Positions 25,587 to 34,467 are shown, numbered from the stretch's first letter. The stretch: DNA of 64,000 nucleotides from a bacterium HR17 (GCA_002898575.1 BEHT01000005.1:1-64000); one strand, 5' to 3'. Notes: generated from the sequence alone by a model not told the origin. Program-made: numbers and translations.

Positions 25587-26018
25587 ATGCGATGGGTTTC
25601 CGTCGCCGTAGCGACGATTGCGGTGGTAAGCTTCTGTGGTGCGCAGCAAACGCCCAGCGATGTGGCGTTCGGGGGCGAATTCTTCTTCCGCTTTCGCGCA
25701 GCGGCTGGCGGGCTGTCACCTGAGGAGCGCGCCGGCGTCGTGCAAGAGCGGTTGACGCAAGTGTTCACGAACCTTTACGCGCGCGGCGCTTTACCGGCTG
25801 TCAGCACCCGATACCATGGCGGCTGGGCAACTGTTTGGGTGACCGGTGTTCTGTTTGCAACGGTGACCATCAACGATGCCCGCGCTAACGGCACGACCGT
25901 CCGCCACTTGGCGCGACAGTGGAGCCACCGCACTGCGCGGGCACTGCGGACAATTCTGCCGAGCCCAAAGTTGGCGCGGTCGTTAACCCGCCCGCTTTGG
26001 CTGGCGCAAGCACGGTGA
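25587..26018 (+). CDS. Small exported protein with an 'S-P-E-E-R-A' envelope domain
   Basis: From ATG 25587 (AAGGTG upstream) the protein has 143 residues; a GTG at 25566 is possible. After a signal peptide (VSVAVATIAVVSFCGAQ) comes FFFRFRAAAGGLSPEERAG, VVQERLTQVF and WATVWVTGVLFATVTINDA. The pattern 'SPEERA..V..RL....' followed by 'V..[LV]G..L.TVT..DA' resembles a domain that precedes the channel part in some MscS-like mechanosensitive channels; here it stands alone. That likeness is from memory of the pattern and is not certain. It ends the run, just before a strong hairpin. Confidence 0.7.
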   Translation: MRWVSVAVATIAVVSFCGAQQTPSDVAFGGEFFFRFRAAAGGLSPEERAGVVQERLTQVFTNLYARGALPAVSTRYHGGWATVWVTGVLFATVTINDARANGTTVRHLARQWSHRTARALRTILPSPKLARSLTRPLWLAQAR

Positions 26019-26053
26019 AAACTCGCCTCCCCTCCCCGCACCGTTAAGGCGTC

Positions 26054-26081
26054 AGGGGCATCGCCGCTTGGCGATGCCCCT
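26054..26081. terminator. Bidirectional hairpin between convergent genes
   Basis: AGGGGCATCGCC (26054-26065), loop GCTT, GGCGATGCCCCT (26070-26081) form a perfect 12-bp stem between the plus-strand run and the minus-strand ggt gene. Neither side has a good U run. Confidence 0.6.
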
Positions 26082-26090
26082 GCGCTATTG

Positions 26091-27701
26091 TTAGTCGGGT
26101 GAAAAGGCGGCGCCACCGCCTGCAGGGTCAGATGCACCGACCCAACGCCCGTCACGGTATTGAGCGACTTGCACCGAAGCGATGCCTCCGTAACTTTGCG
26201 GGAGTTTGACACAAGGTTGCCCTCGCCGCTGCACTTTGTCCAGCACCCATGACGGGATACGGGCGTGGCACTCAATCGCATGCAGTTGCGCATCAAAACG
26301 CGGCGCCGTTACCGCTTCGGTCGGGGTCATGCCAAATTCCACGATATTGAGCAGGACTTGGACGATGCCACTGACGATGCGGGCGCCGCCTGGTGCTCCT
26401 AACACCAACACGGGTTCGCCGTCCCGCAAGACGAAAGTCGGCGCCATCCCCGACACCCGCGCTTTGCCAGGGGCAATGGAGTTGGGGTGCCCAGGCAGAG
26501 GGTGGAACCCCACCATCGCGTTGTTGAGCATGAACCCTGTCCCGCGCGGAATGACCCCTGACGATGACCCCAGCGTGTGGGTCAAGGCGACGATGTTCCC
26601 GTCGGCGTCAATCACTGTCAGGTGCGTCGTCCCATGCGGGTCGTGACTGCCCCATCGGGGCACCGACAACACCTCGCCCGCGGCGATGCGAGCGCGCCAT
26701 TGCGCCGCCCATGCCTCCGAAAGCAAATCGTCCACTGGCACCGCGACAAATTCCGGGTCGCCGTGGTGATGGACCTTAGCGGTGAACGCCGCTTTGAAGG
26801 CTTGCGCGACGGTGAACAGGTAATCGGGCGAATTGTGCCCCATGCGCCGCAGGTCAAAACCTTCCAGAAGGCGCAATACCTGCGCAACAGTCACGCCGCC
26901 TGCCGGCAACGGGGCAGAAACGACTTCGTAGCCCCGATAAGGCACCCGCACTGGTGGGTGCCATCGCACACGATAATTGACCAAATCGGTGGGCGTGATG
27001 TGTCCGCCATGCGTTTCCAGTTCGGCGATAATGGCTGCAGCGACGCTCCCGCTGTAGAACTCTTTTGGACCTTGATCTGCCAGCGTCTGCAATGTCCGTG
27101 CCAAATCCGGGTTGCGCAGGGTTTCGCCGGCGTCGTAAGGGGCGCCGTTGGGTTTTAAGAAAAGCCGATGGGCTTCGGGGGACAATTGCAACCGTTGCAG
27201 CAAAGAGGGGCGTTCAGGATAGCGTTCGCGGGCTTTCCAACTGCGCGCCAGTTCGGCGCTGACGACGAAGCCTTCGGAAGCGATGCGAATCGCAGGTTCC
27301 AACACTTGCGCCCATGTCCATGTCCCGTAGCGTTCCAACAAAGCGTGCAATCCAGCCACTGTTCCCGGCACACCGACCGATGCAGCCCCCACATCGTTGA
27401 CAGCGTCGCGGAGGAAAAAGCCGAACCCGTCAGGCGCTTCGCGCAGCACGCGGTCAGCCCACATCGTTGCCGTTGCTTTGCTGCCGGCGCGGGCGTGGAA
27501 CGCTAAACACTCTATGCGTTTGCTGTGCGCCTCGTAAATCAACGCCACACCGAAGCCACCCAACCCGCACATTTGGGGGTCAATCACGCCTTGCACCAGT
27601 GCTGCGGTCACTGCGGCGTCAGCGGCGTTGCCGCCTTGCCGCAGCACTTTGACGCCTTCCTCAGCGGCAAGCACCTGTGGTGCGACCACTAATCCAGCCA
27701 T
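26091..27701 (-). CDS. ggt: Gamma-glutamyltransferase, apparently cytoplasmic
   Basis: The enzyme cleaves or transfers the gamma-glutamyl group of glutathione and related compounds after self-cleavage into two subunits. Cleavage is expected before Thr358 in DPHGTTHLTVIDADGN; that Thr becomes the nucleophile. Other family stretches are GGNAADAAVTAAL, MCGLGGFG, GSSSGVIPRGTGFMLNN and APGGARIVSGI. Length (536) fits. The N-terminus MAGLVVAPQVLAAEEG already corresponds to the mature part of periplasmic homologues, so no signal peptide is present. This lineage may act on cytoplasmic gamma-glutamyl compounds. It stands alone, convergent with the secreted-protein run. Confidence 0.94.
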   Translation of the reverse strand: MAGLVVAPQVLAAEEGVKVLRQGGNAADAAVTAALVQGVIDPQMCGLGGFGVALIYEAHSKRIECLAFHARAGSKATATMWADRVLREAPDGFGFFLRDAVNDVGAASVGVPGTVAGLHALLERYGTWTWAQVLEPAIRIASEGFVVSAELARSWKARERYPERPSLLQRLQLSPEAHRLFLKPNGAPYDAGETLRNPDLARTLQTLADQGPKEFYSGSVAAAIIAELETHGGHITPTDLVNYRVRWHPPVRVPYRGYEVVSAPLPAGGVTVAQVLRLLEGFDLRRMGHNSPDYLFTVAQAFKAAFTAKVHHHGDPEFVAVPVDDLLSEAWAAQWRARIAAGEVLSVPRWGSHDPHGTTHLTVIDADGNIVALTHTLGSSSGVIPRGTGFMLNNAMVGFHPLPGHPNSIAPGKARVSGMAPTFVLRDGEPVLVLGAPGGARIVSGIVQVLLNIVEFGMTPTEAVTAPRFDAQLHAIECHARIPSWVLDKVQRRGQPCVKLPQSYGGIASVQVAQYRDGRWVGASDPAGGGAAFSPD

Positions 27702-27785
27702 TTCGCTCGCTCCTTTCCCTGCGGTTCAGGGGCGCCTTTGACCCAAAAGGTTCGGCATAGCAGACGCAGCGTTGGGTGTCACCTC

Positions 27786-28763
27786 CTACCCAATGTCCCC
27801 TCTGAGGGCATCCCAGTTCAAAGCGTAAGTGGGGCGTTCCCCGTTCAATGCTTGAACGACTTGCTCCGCTACTTTACGGCGCAACTCCCAGAGCGCCTCT
27901 TCGGAATACCACGCCCAGTGGGGTGTGGCGACGATGTGAGGGTGAGCGAGCAGGCGTGGGTCAGGTGTCGGTTCGCCGTGAAAAACATCCAACCCCGCCG
28001 CTGCCACGATGCCTTCGTCCAACGCCCACAGCAATGCGGATTCGTCAACCAAACCGCCCCGCGCTGTGTTGACAAAAACGACGCCCCGTTTCATGCCCGC
28101 GAAAGCGGTGCGGTCAAAAATGCCCCGTGTTTCGGCGGTCAAAGGCGCATGGACGGACAGGGCATCGCTGCGCGCCAACAAGGTCTCAAAATCCACCTTT
28201 TCCGTCCCGTGCAATAACATTTCCTCGTCAGGCACATAGGGGTCGTAAGCGATCGGCTTGAACCCAAAAGGGTAAAGCAACTCGGCGACCCGTCGGGCAA
28301 TGCGACCGAACCCGAACAAACCGACAGTTTTGCCGACCGTGCGGTGAACGGGGGCTGCAGCGGTGTAGCGGAGCCATTCGCCCCGTTTTAACCCTCGGTC
28401 GCCGATGTGGACCTTTCTCCAACAGCACAACAACAACGCGACAGCGTGTGTGGCGACTTCGTGGACGCTGTAATCGGGCACATTGCAAACGACGATACCG
28501 TGTTCCGTCGCTGCCGCGATGTCCACATTGTCCACACCGACACCGTAGCGCACGATGACCCGGCAGCGCGCTAAACGCGCCATTGCCGCTGCTGTGATAG
28601 GACACCGGTTCGTCACGATCGCGTCGGCGTCCTTTGCCTGTTCGGCAACTTCATCGGGCGTTTGACAGGCACCGATCACTAACTCCAACCCATGCTGGGT
28701 AAAAAAGTCGCGCTCCCACGCAAAGTCATCAAATTCCGCATCGGTCACGAACACTTTCGGCAT
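27786..28763 (-). CDS. D-isomer-specific 2-hydroxyacid dehydrogenase (CtBP-like branch)
   Basis: The 325 residues have the two-domain layout of NAD-dependent D-2-hydroxyacid dehydrogenases. Key parts are VRYGVGVDNVDIAAA with the substrate-binding Arg, the NAD-binding TVGLFGFGRIARRVAELL, LTAETRGIFDRTAFAGMKRG, and the catalytic His region TPHWAWYSEEALWEL. PDYSVHEVATHAVALLL is typical of the C-terminal-binding-protein branch. Substrate is unknown; phosphoglycerate, glyoxylate and other 2-keto acids are the usual range. It is followed 78 bases later by a gene on the same strand only upstream, so it may be monocistronic. Confidence 0.9.
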   Translation of the reverse strand: MPKVFVTDAEFDDFAWERDFFTQHGLELVIGACQTPDEVAEQAKDADAIVTNRCPITAAAMARLARCRVIVRYGVGVDNVDIAAATEHGIVVCNVPDYSVHEVATHAVALLLCCWRKVHIGDRGLKRGEWLRYTAAAPVHRTVGKTVGLFGFGRIARRVAELLYPFGFKPIAYDPYVPDEEMLLHGTEKVDFETLLARSDALSVHAPLTAETRGIFDRTAFAGMKRGVVFVNTARGGLVDESALLWALDEGIVAAAGLDVFHGEPTPDPRLLAHPHIVATPHWAWYSEEALWELRRKVAEQVVQALNGERPTYALNWDALRGDIG

Positions 28764-28841
28764 TCACCGCTCACCCCGTCATTGCTGCCCCCTTGGAGGG
28801 CAGCGCCTGCCGCTTGTTGTCACGCTGAAGGCGCACATTGG

Positions 28842-29816
28842 TCAAGGCACCCTTTGGCGCAAGCGAGTCAGCAGACACATCATATCGTCGGGCACATCGG
28901 CTGTCACGGTGACGCGTTCGCCCGTGCGGGGATGGGTGAAACCGATTCGCCACGCATGCAAAGCGAACCCATTGAGGTTTTGTATCGCCTGCACCCAGTC
29001 TTCGCGTTTGTCGTCACGGGCGATCTGCAGGGCTTTAGCGCGCCCACCGTATGTCGCATCGCCGACGATGGGTAACCCGGCATGTTGCAAATGGACGCGA
29101 ATTTGGTGCGTTCGCCCCGTGATGGGACGCACTTCCAAAAGGGCAAACTTGTCGTAGCGTTCCCGCACCCACACTTCCGTCACGGCGTCCGCTGACCGCG
29201 CATCGCCTCGGCGGGCAACGGTGAAGCGTTCAGGGTCATTGGGATGGCGCTGTAACGGCGCTGCGATGATTTGGTGCTCGAAAGTCGGTGTGCCGACGAC
29301 GACGGCGAGGTAGCGTTTGTCCACGACATGGCAGGCAAATTGGTGCGCCAGATGAAGGTGCGCGAAATTTGTTTTTGCCACCACCATGACTCCCGAGGTG
29401 CCCTTGTCCAACCGGTGCACGATGCCGCGTCGGTCTGCGCCGGCGATGTCGGAGAGGGGCACACCTAACGCCAACAGCGCATGCACCAATGTGCCGGTTT
29501 GGACACCGGCGCCAGGGTGCACCACCATGCCGCGCGGTTTGGACACGACCAACAAGTCATCGTCTTCGTAAAGAACCGCGATAGGGATGGCTTCAGGGGT
29601 TAAAAGGGGCGGTGAAGGGGAGGGCAAACGGACGGTCACTTTTTCGCCACCTTGTAGCAACAAACTCGGTTTGGTCGCGATGCGCCCGTTAACTTGCACG
29701 CGCTGAGCGCGGATGAGCCGCTGGCATTGAGCGCGCGATAAATCGGGCAACCGTTGGGCGAGAAAGGCGTCCAAGCGTAGCCCAGCCGTCCCCACCAGTT
29801 CGGCGACATCGTCCAT
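28842..29816 (-). CDS. Pseudouridine synthase, RluA family
   Basis: RluA enzymes convert specific uridines in rRNA or tRNA to pseudouridine. The N-terminus is an S4 RNA-binding domain (RLDAFLAQRLPDLSRAQCQRL, VQVNGRIATKPSLLL). The catalytic domain has the family motif GIVHRLDKGTSGVMVVAKT, with the catalytic Asp, then YLAVVVG and RTHQIRVHLQHAGLPIVGD. From ATG 29816 the protein has 324 residues, typical of RluD-like members. Its start follows the stop of the upstream TPR-like gene by seven bases, so translation is probably coupled; the AGGAG site lies in that gene's end. Confidence 0.93.
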   Translation of the reverse strand: MDDVAELVGTAGLRLDAFLAQRLPDLSRAQCQRLIRAQRVQVNGRIATKPSLLLQGGEKVTVRLPSPSPPLLTPEAIPIAVLYEDDDLLVVSKPRGMVVHPGAGVQTGTLVHALLALGVPLSDIAGADRRGIVHRLDKGTSGVMVVAKTNFAHLHLAHQFACHVVDKRYLAVVVGTPTFEHQIIAAPLQRHPNDPERFTVARRGDARSADAVTEVWVRERYDKFALLEVRPITGRTHQIRVHLQHAGLPIVGDATYGGRAKALQIARDDKREDWVQAIQNLNGFALHAWRIGFTHPRTGERVTVTADVPDDMMCLLTRLRQRVP

Positions 29817-29823
29817 CGGCGAG

Positions 29824-30762
29824 TCACTGCTCCTTGCGTCGTCGGGGTGCGTGTCGTTCAGCCTTGCCGTTGTCGTTGACCGATCCTGCACCGTTTCTCT
29901 GAACGGCAGCGTTGAACGCGCGCATCAACTGCGTTTGCTCCTCAGCCGACACGGCTGCTTGGATAATTTGCCACGCCCGTCGTGTTTGTTTCGCCTGCAC
30001 CATTGTCGTCACGATCGCGGCGAGCGCCCATGTTCGTTCCTCTGGCAGGTCAATGGCGTGTGCGACCTGCAAAGCGCGTCGGAATTGGTTCGCCCGCGCC
30101 AACGCCGCTGCAAGGGCACAAAGCACCGTCGCCCGCTGATGCGGTGCGTCCACTTGACGGGCGATGTGAACGGCGCGGCGCAGGGTCGCTACCGCTTCGT
30201 CCCGCCGCCCTGCTGTGAGCAAGGTTTCACCCAACCCGCACAGCGCTAACGCTTTTTCGGCGGCAGTTTCTATGCTGTGGGCAAGTTGCGCTGCACAGTC
30301 TAGCATGCCTTTTTCTGCCATTGCTTGGGCGATGGCGGCGAGGGTTTTGGCGCGTTGCTCGCCGTCGTCCATCAGATGGGCGGCGCGCAACGCGACCTCA
30401 AATTGACCTGTTTCCCTTGCCTGCCGCGCAACGGCGTTCAGCACCTGCGCCTTCGTTTTGCCATCAGTGAGGGAATGCGCCGCGCCAAGCACAGCGTCCC
30501 ATTGCCCATGCGCTATCGCTGCCGCGACGACAGCGGAGACCGTGTTGCTGCGCTCCATGCGGTCGGTGATGTCTTCAGCGAGCGCTAAGGCGCGGGCGTA
30601 ATGTCCCAGTGCCGCCAGCCCGCGTGCCAATGTGTCCAGCAAGTGGGCGTGGCGCTCGTTGAGCACCCGCAGAAGCGGGCTGACCGCGTTGACGATGAGC
30701 CATAGAACGCCGATGCAAGTGCGTTGCAGGAGCGCTTTGAAAGCATCAGCGAATGGTGCCAT
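29824..30762 (-). CDS. Helical-repeat (TPR-like) protein
   Basis: The 312-residue protein starts at ATG 30762. A hydrophobic helix near the N-terminus (CIGVLWLIVNAVSPLLRVL) may attach it to the membrane. The remainder is a run of ~34-residue helical pairs, for example YARALALAEDITDRMERSNT, WDAVLGAAHSLTDGKTKAQ, FEVALRAAHLMDDGEQRAK and FRRALQVAHAIDLPEERTW. The repeats 'A..[AL]A..I.D..E[RK]' match TPR-like units seen in proteins that track cell stress or act as scaffolds. The tail is basic (RHAPRRRKEQ). It is upstream of and coupled to the RluA gene. Confidence 0.75.
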   Translation of the reverse strand: MAPFADAFKALLQRTCIGVLWLIVNAVSPLLRVLNERHAHLLDTLARGLAALGHYARALALAEDITDRMERSNTVSAVVAAAIAHGQWDAVLGAAHSLTDGKTKAQVLNAVARQARETGQFEVALRAAHLMDDGEQRAKTLAAIAQAMAEKGMLDCAAQLAHSIETAAEKALALCGLGETLLTAGRRDEAVATLRRAVHIARQVDAPHQRATVLCALAAALARANQFRRALQVAHAIDLPEERTWALAAIVTTMVQAKQTRRAWQIIQAAVSAEEQTQLMRAFNAAVQRNGAGSVNDNGKAERHAPRRRKEQ

Positions 30763-30854
30763 AGCGCCCTCGCCTCCCAAAAATACGCCATTCCATCTAT
30801 CGTCGCCCAGAACGGTGCAGTTAAAGGCGAGCCGCTGGCACCCTTTGGGGGTAG

Positions 30855-31952
30855 TTACCCTGCCAGCACTTCACGCAGCGCCGTCAAAAAACGCTCCGCT
30901 TGCTGCGGCGTGCCGACATCCACACGAAGGTGCGTCGGTAGCCCAAACACATCGCACGGTCGGACGATGATACCGCGTTGCAGCAGCGCGTCCGCAACGG
31001 TGCGGCAATCCCGTCCGACATCCATCAAGATGAAGTTCGTTTCCGTCGGGACATAGCGAACACCCAATTGTTCCAGCCCGTGATACAGCACGCGTTTGCT
31101 CGCCCAAACGGTCTTGCGGACGCGTTCCAAAAACCCATGGTCGTCCAGCGCGGCTTCAGCGGCGGCAGCGGCGATGCTGCTGACATTAAAAGGTTCGCGC
31201 ACTTTCAAAATGAGTTGCGCGATCTCAGGCGGGGCGATGCCGTAACCGACCCGCAAACCTGCCAGCCCGTAGGCTTTGGAAAAAGTGCGGAGCATCACGA
31301 CCGGGTAGCCGGCACGAATGTAATCCAAAGTGTTGGGGTAGTCGCGGGTTTCTACAAACTCCGCGTAGGCTTCATCCAGCACCAACAGCACGCCGCTGGG
31401 CAGATCGTCTATCAATGCCTGCACCGCGCGGTCGCGCACTACGGTGCCTGCCGGGTTGTTGGGGTTGTCCAGAAAGACCAGTTTCGTGCGCGGCGTGATG
31501 GCGTTGAGCAGAGCGCCGATATCGTGGACGAAATCGCGCAGCGGCACCTGGACTGGCGTCGCCCCCATCAGGGTCGTGACGATGCGATACATCACGAACG
31601 ACGGCGTGCTCATCACCGCTTCATCGGTCGGTTCCAAAAAGGTTTGGGCGATGTGCAGGAGCAACTCATCGGAGCCGCGCCCAAGTAAAATCCAATCGGG
31701 GGGCACTTGGTAGAACTCCGCCAACTTGTGGCGCAAGCGGTAGTAACTGTCGTCGGGGTAACGGTGTGCATCTTGCAACGCACGCGTCGCCGCCGCTACC
31801 GCACGGGGCGACGGACCGATCGGGTTCTCGTTAGACGCCAGTTTGACGACCTCCGTTAAGCCCAACTCCCGTTGCACTTCCTCAATAGGTTTGCCAGGCA
31901 CATACGGTCGGAGGCGGTGAACGGCAGGGCGTGCCCGCGATGCCCAATCCAT
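30855..31952 (-). CDS. hisC: Histidinol-phosphate aminotransferase
   Basis: A fold-type I PLP enzyme that makes histidinol phosphate from imidazole acetol phosphate and glutamate. From ATG 31952 (AAAGGAG nine bases before it) it has 365 residues. Landmarks are VVKLASNENPIGPSP, YPDDSYYRLRHKLAEF, LDNPNNPAGT, VLDEAYAEFV, the PLP lysine in RTFSKAYGLAGLRVGYG, and the C-terminal HLRVDVGTPQQAERF. No other his genes are present. HisC-like enzymes can also transaminate aromatic acids, which would link it to the DAHP synthase gene 8 kb away, but that is speculative. Confidence 0.93.
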   Translation of the reverse strand: MDWASRARPAVHRLRPYVPGKPIEEVQRELGLTEVVKLASNENPIGPSPRAVAAATRALQDAHRYPDDSYYRLRHKLAEFYQVPPDWILLGRGSDELLLHIAQTFLEPTDEAVMSTPSFVMYRIVTTLMGATPVQVPLRDFVHDIGALLNAITPRTKLVFLDNPNNPAGTVVRDRAVQALIDDLPSGVLLVLDEAYAEFVETRDYPNTLDYIRAGYPVVMLRTFSKAYGLAGLRVGYGIAPPEIAQLILKVREPFNVSSIAAAAAEAALDDHGFLERVRKTVWASKRVLYHGLEQLGVRYVPTETNFILMDVGRDCRTVADALLQRGIIVRPCDVFGLPTHLRVDVGTPQQAERFLTALREVLAG

Positions 31953-31993
31953 CCCGTGTCGCTCCTTTCCGTCCAAGATCATCCATGCCCATT

Positions 31994-32025
31994 TTGGCAC
32001 CATACTGGCGGTGGCGTGGCATAAT
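31994..32025 (+). promoter_or_regulatory. Probable promoter of the erpA-nfo genes
   Basis: An extended -10, TGG before CATAAT (32020-32025), lies about 34 bases before the erpA start. TTGGCA at 31994-31999 could be the -35, though a 20-base spacer is long. It sits in the gap between divergent hisC and erpA. Confidence 0.45.
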
Positions 32026-32058
32026 TTAGGCGGCATTCCCATAAGGAGGGATTAAACG

Positions 32059-32448
32059 ATGGCAGAAGCGACAACCGTTGCGCCCGTCGCACTGACAGAC
32101 AAAGCTGCTGAAATCGTCAAGGCGATTTTGGAGAAGAAGCAAAAGCCCAACGCCGTCCTGCGCCTCTTCATCGTTCACGGCGGTTGCTGCGGCTTCCAAT
32201 ACGGGTTGGGCATCACGGAAAAAGTGAACGAAGACGACGCAGTGTTTGAATCGCACGGCGTCAAAATCGTCGTTGACCCAGTGAGTTTGCCTTTCGTGCA
32301 GGGCTCGGTCATTGACTATGAAGACGACGATTTGATGGGCGGCGGGTTCCGTGTGGACAACCCCAACGCGGTGTCCGAGTGCGAGTGCGGGCATTCGTTT
32401 CGCGCCCCCGGTGCGCCTGAAGGGAAACCGTGCTGCGGCATGCGCTAA
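32059..32448 (+). CDS. erpA: Iron-sulphur cluster carrier/insertion protein, ErpA/IscA type
   Basis: A-type carriers hold or pass Fe-S clusters to target enzymes through three cysteines. Here they are in HGGCCGFQYG and in VSECECGHSF, near the end as usual; GVKIVVDPVSLPFVQGSVIDY is the family core. The 129-residue length is slightly above the norm because of a C-terminal tail with two more cysteines (GKPCCGMR). AAGGAGGG precedes the ATG. It is followed 12 bases later by nfo, probably on the same transcript. Confidence 0.92.
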   Translation: MAEATTVAPVALTDKAAEIVKAILEKKQKPNAVLRLFIVHGGCCGFQYGLGITEKVNEDDAVFESHGVKIVVDPVSLPFVQGSVIDYEDDDLMGGGFRVDNPNAVSECECGHSFRAPGAPEGKPCCGMR

Positions 32449-32460
32449 GGGGATTCGCCG

Positions 32461-33318
32461 ATGGGGTTATTGGGCGCTCACATGCCCACACGGGGCAACC
32501 CCGCTGCTGCTTTGGAAGCCGGCGCTGCCCTCGGTTGCCAAGTCGTGCAACTGTTTGTCAAGAGCCCGATGCAATGGACGGCACCGCCGCTGAGCGATGC
32601 GGCGGTGCTCGCTTTTAGGGAGGCACACCGACGCACCGCCCTCAGTTGCCTTGTCGCTCACGCCGCTTATCTCATCAACTTAGCCGCACCCGATCCCGAA
32701 GCGTTACGCCGTTCGCGCTTAGCGCTTCTGGACGAGTGGCACCGCTGCCAACTTTTGCAAGTGCCCTTGTTGGTCGTTCACGCCGGCGCCCATTTGGGGA
32801 GCGGTGAAGCCAAGGGCGTCCAACGGTTGCGCGATAGCCTCAACTGGCTGCTAGACCGCACGGACGGTGCCGTCTTCCCCGTCACGCTGCTGGTAGAAAA
32901 CACGGCAGGGCAAGGCACCTGCATCGGCTATGCGCTGGAACATTTGGCAGCAGCGTTGGATGGATTGCCCGTTGCGCGCGTCGGTGTTTGCTTAGACACC
33001 TGTCACCTATTTGCAGCGGGACGCGATTTTCGGACGCCCGACGGCGTGAATGCGTTGGCGCAGGACATTGCCGCGTTCGTGGGATGGCAGCGGGTGAGGT
33101 TAATCCACGCCAACGACGCTCGTCGCCCGTTGGGCAGCCGTGTCGACCGCCATGAGCACATCGGTGACGGACATATCGGTGCGAAAGGGTTTCAGCATCT
33201 CCTCACCCATCCCAAGTTCGCCACCGTGCCCGTCGTGATTGAGACGCCGAACGCTTTCCACATGCACGCGCAAAACCTGCAACGGTTACGAACCTTGTTG
33301 GTGACGCCACAATCTTAA
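32461..33318 (+). CDS. nfo: Deoxyribonuclease IV (AP endonuclease)
   Basis: Endonuclease IV cuts DNA 5' to abasic sites using three zinc ions, in base-excision repair. The 285 residues show the barrel landmarks: LLGAHMPTRGNPAAAL, VQLFVKSPMQW, LVAHAAYLINLA, LVVHAGAHLGSG, LLVENTAGQGTCIGY, VGVCLDTCHLFAAG, RLIHANDARRPLGSRVDRHEHIGDG and PVVIETPN. The N-terminus starts directly at the first strand. GGGGATT lies before the ATG. It is co-directional with erpA and may share its promoter. Confidence 0.95.
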   Translation: MGLLGAHMPTRGNPAAALEAGAALGCQVVQLFVKSPMQWTAPPLSDAAVLAFREAHRRTALSCLVAHAAYLINLAAPDPEALRRSRLALLDEWHRCQLLQVPLLVVHAGAHLGSGEAKGVQRLRDSLNWLLDRTDGAVFPVTLLVENTAGQGTCIGYALEHLAAALDGLPVARVGVCLDTCHLFAAGRDFRTPDGVNALAQDIAAFVGWQRVRLIHANDARRPLGSRVDRHEHIGDGHIGAKGFQHLLTHPKFATVPVVIETPNAFHMHAQNLQRLRTLLVTPQS

Positions 33319-33432
33319 CCGTGAAGACCGCGCATGTTGTTTTGATGGGTGTGCCTTTAGTGTGCCGACCAGCGCGCTGAAGAAACGGTCGGCGACGCTT
33401 TGACCACGCGCTGAACTGAAGGAGGCGGATGG

Positions 33433-34467
33433 GTGATGGCGCAAGAGACGATGCGGGTCGGCGTCGTGAGTCTGGCGCATGTCCATGCGCCGGGGTTGAT
33501 TCGGGCGTTTCAAGAGCACCCTCATGCCCAAGTGGTCGCGATCGCGCACGATGACCGCGAACGCGCTCAATCCCTCGCGGCGCAGTTGAATGTGCCGCGG
33601 GTTTACTCGGATGCCGCGACGATGGTAGAGAAAGAAGACCTGCATGCTCTCCTTTGTTGTGCCCCCAACGCCCAGCACGACGCCGTCGTGGAACTGGCAG
33701 CGGCGCGCCGACTCGCCGTGTTTGTGGAAAAGCCGATGGCGGCGACGACAGACCAAGCCCGGCGCATGGCTGCCGCCGCGCAGAAAGCCGGCATCGTGCT
33801 GATGGTCAACTACCCCAGCACTTGGAACCCTGCCTTGCATCAAGCCTATCAATTGCTGCGTGAGGGGGCGATTGGTCAACCGGTTTACTTCCGCTGGCGG
33901 GCGGGTCATCGCGGTCCGCTGGCACACCTCCCTCCTGACCAACAGGCACAATCGTGGTGGCACCAACGGGTCTGGGGTGGTGGTGCCTTGTTGGACTTTT
34001 GTTGCTACGGCGCTAACATTTCCCTGTGGTGGTTTGAGGAAATGCCACTGAGCGTCGTGGGTGTTGCCGACCGGTTAGCGAAGCCCTTCGGGGACGCCGA
34101 GGACAATGCCGTGTTGGTCGCCCGTTACCCGTCGGCTTTTGCTGTCTTGGAAGCCTCATGGAGTCAAGGCGGCGCCGTACCCGGCGGTCCAACGGTCATC
34201 GGCACAGAGGGAGCGTTGACCGTCACCCAGCGAAATGGTCAGCCGGGGGTCGTGTTAACGCGTGACGGGAGCGAAGAGTTCATTGCCGCTGTAGCGTTGC
34301 CGTCGCACTTGCAGAACGGCGTGGCACATTTCATCGCGGCGGTGCGGGACGGGACGCCGCTCCATGCCACTGTTTCGCCGTCGTTCAATGTCGCGGTCCA
34401 AGCGATTTTGGAAGCGGGTCTGAAAGCAGCACAAACCGGCACAGCGGTTAATCCCCGCCTGTTGTGA
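33433..34467 (+). CDS. Gfo/Idh/MocA family oxidoreductase
   Basis: An NAD(P)-dependent sugar or cyclitol oxidoreductase by family. The N-terminal Rossmann domain has MRVGVVSLAHVHAPGLIRAF and the family motif AVFVEKPMAATTDQAR; the C-terminal half has WHQRVWGGGALLDFCCYG in place of the usual GGG-LxDxxxH, with Cys where His is common. GTG 33433, seven bases after GGAGG, is the best start. Substrate is unknown. The substitution near the active site may mean an altered reaction. It is the first of several plus-strand genes of mixed function. Confidence 0.87.
   Translation: MMAQETMRVGVVSLAHVHAPGLIRAFQEHPHAQVVAIAHDDRERAQSLAAQLNVPRVYSDAATMVEKEDLHALLCCAPNAQHDAVVELAAARRLAVFVEKPMAATTDQARRMAAAAQKAGIVLMVNYPSTWNPALHQAYQLLREGAIGQPVYFRWRAGHRGPLAHLPPDQQAQSWWHQRVWGGGALLDFCCYGANISLWWFEEMPLSVVGVADRLAKPFGDAEDNAVLVARYPSAFAVLEASWSQGGAVPGGPTVIGTEGALTVTQRNGQPGVVLTRDGSEEFIAAVALPSHLQNGVAHFIAAVRDGTPLHATVSPSFNVAVQAILEAGLKAAQTGTAVNPRLL

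Noticed and set aside
28784-28804. Terminator hairpin GCTGCCC-CCTTGGA-GGGCAGC
   Set aside because: The stem is short (7 bp) with no U run on either strand; it may be chance or a repeat fragment.
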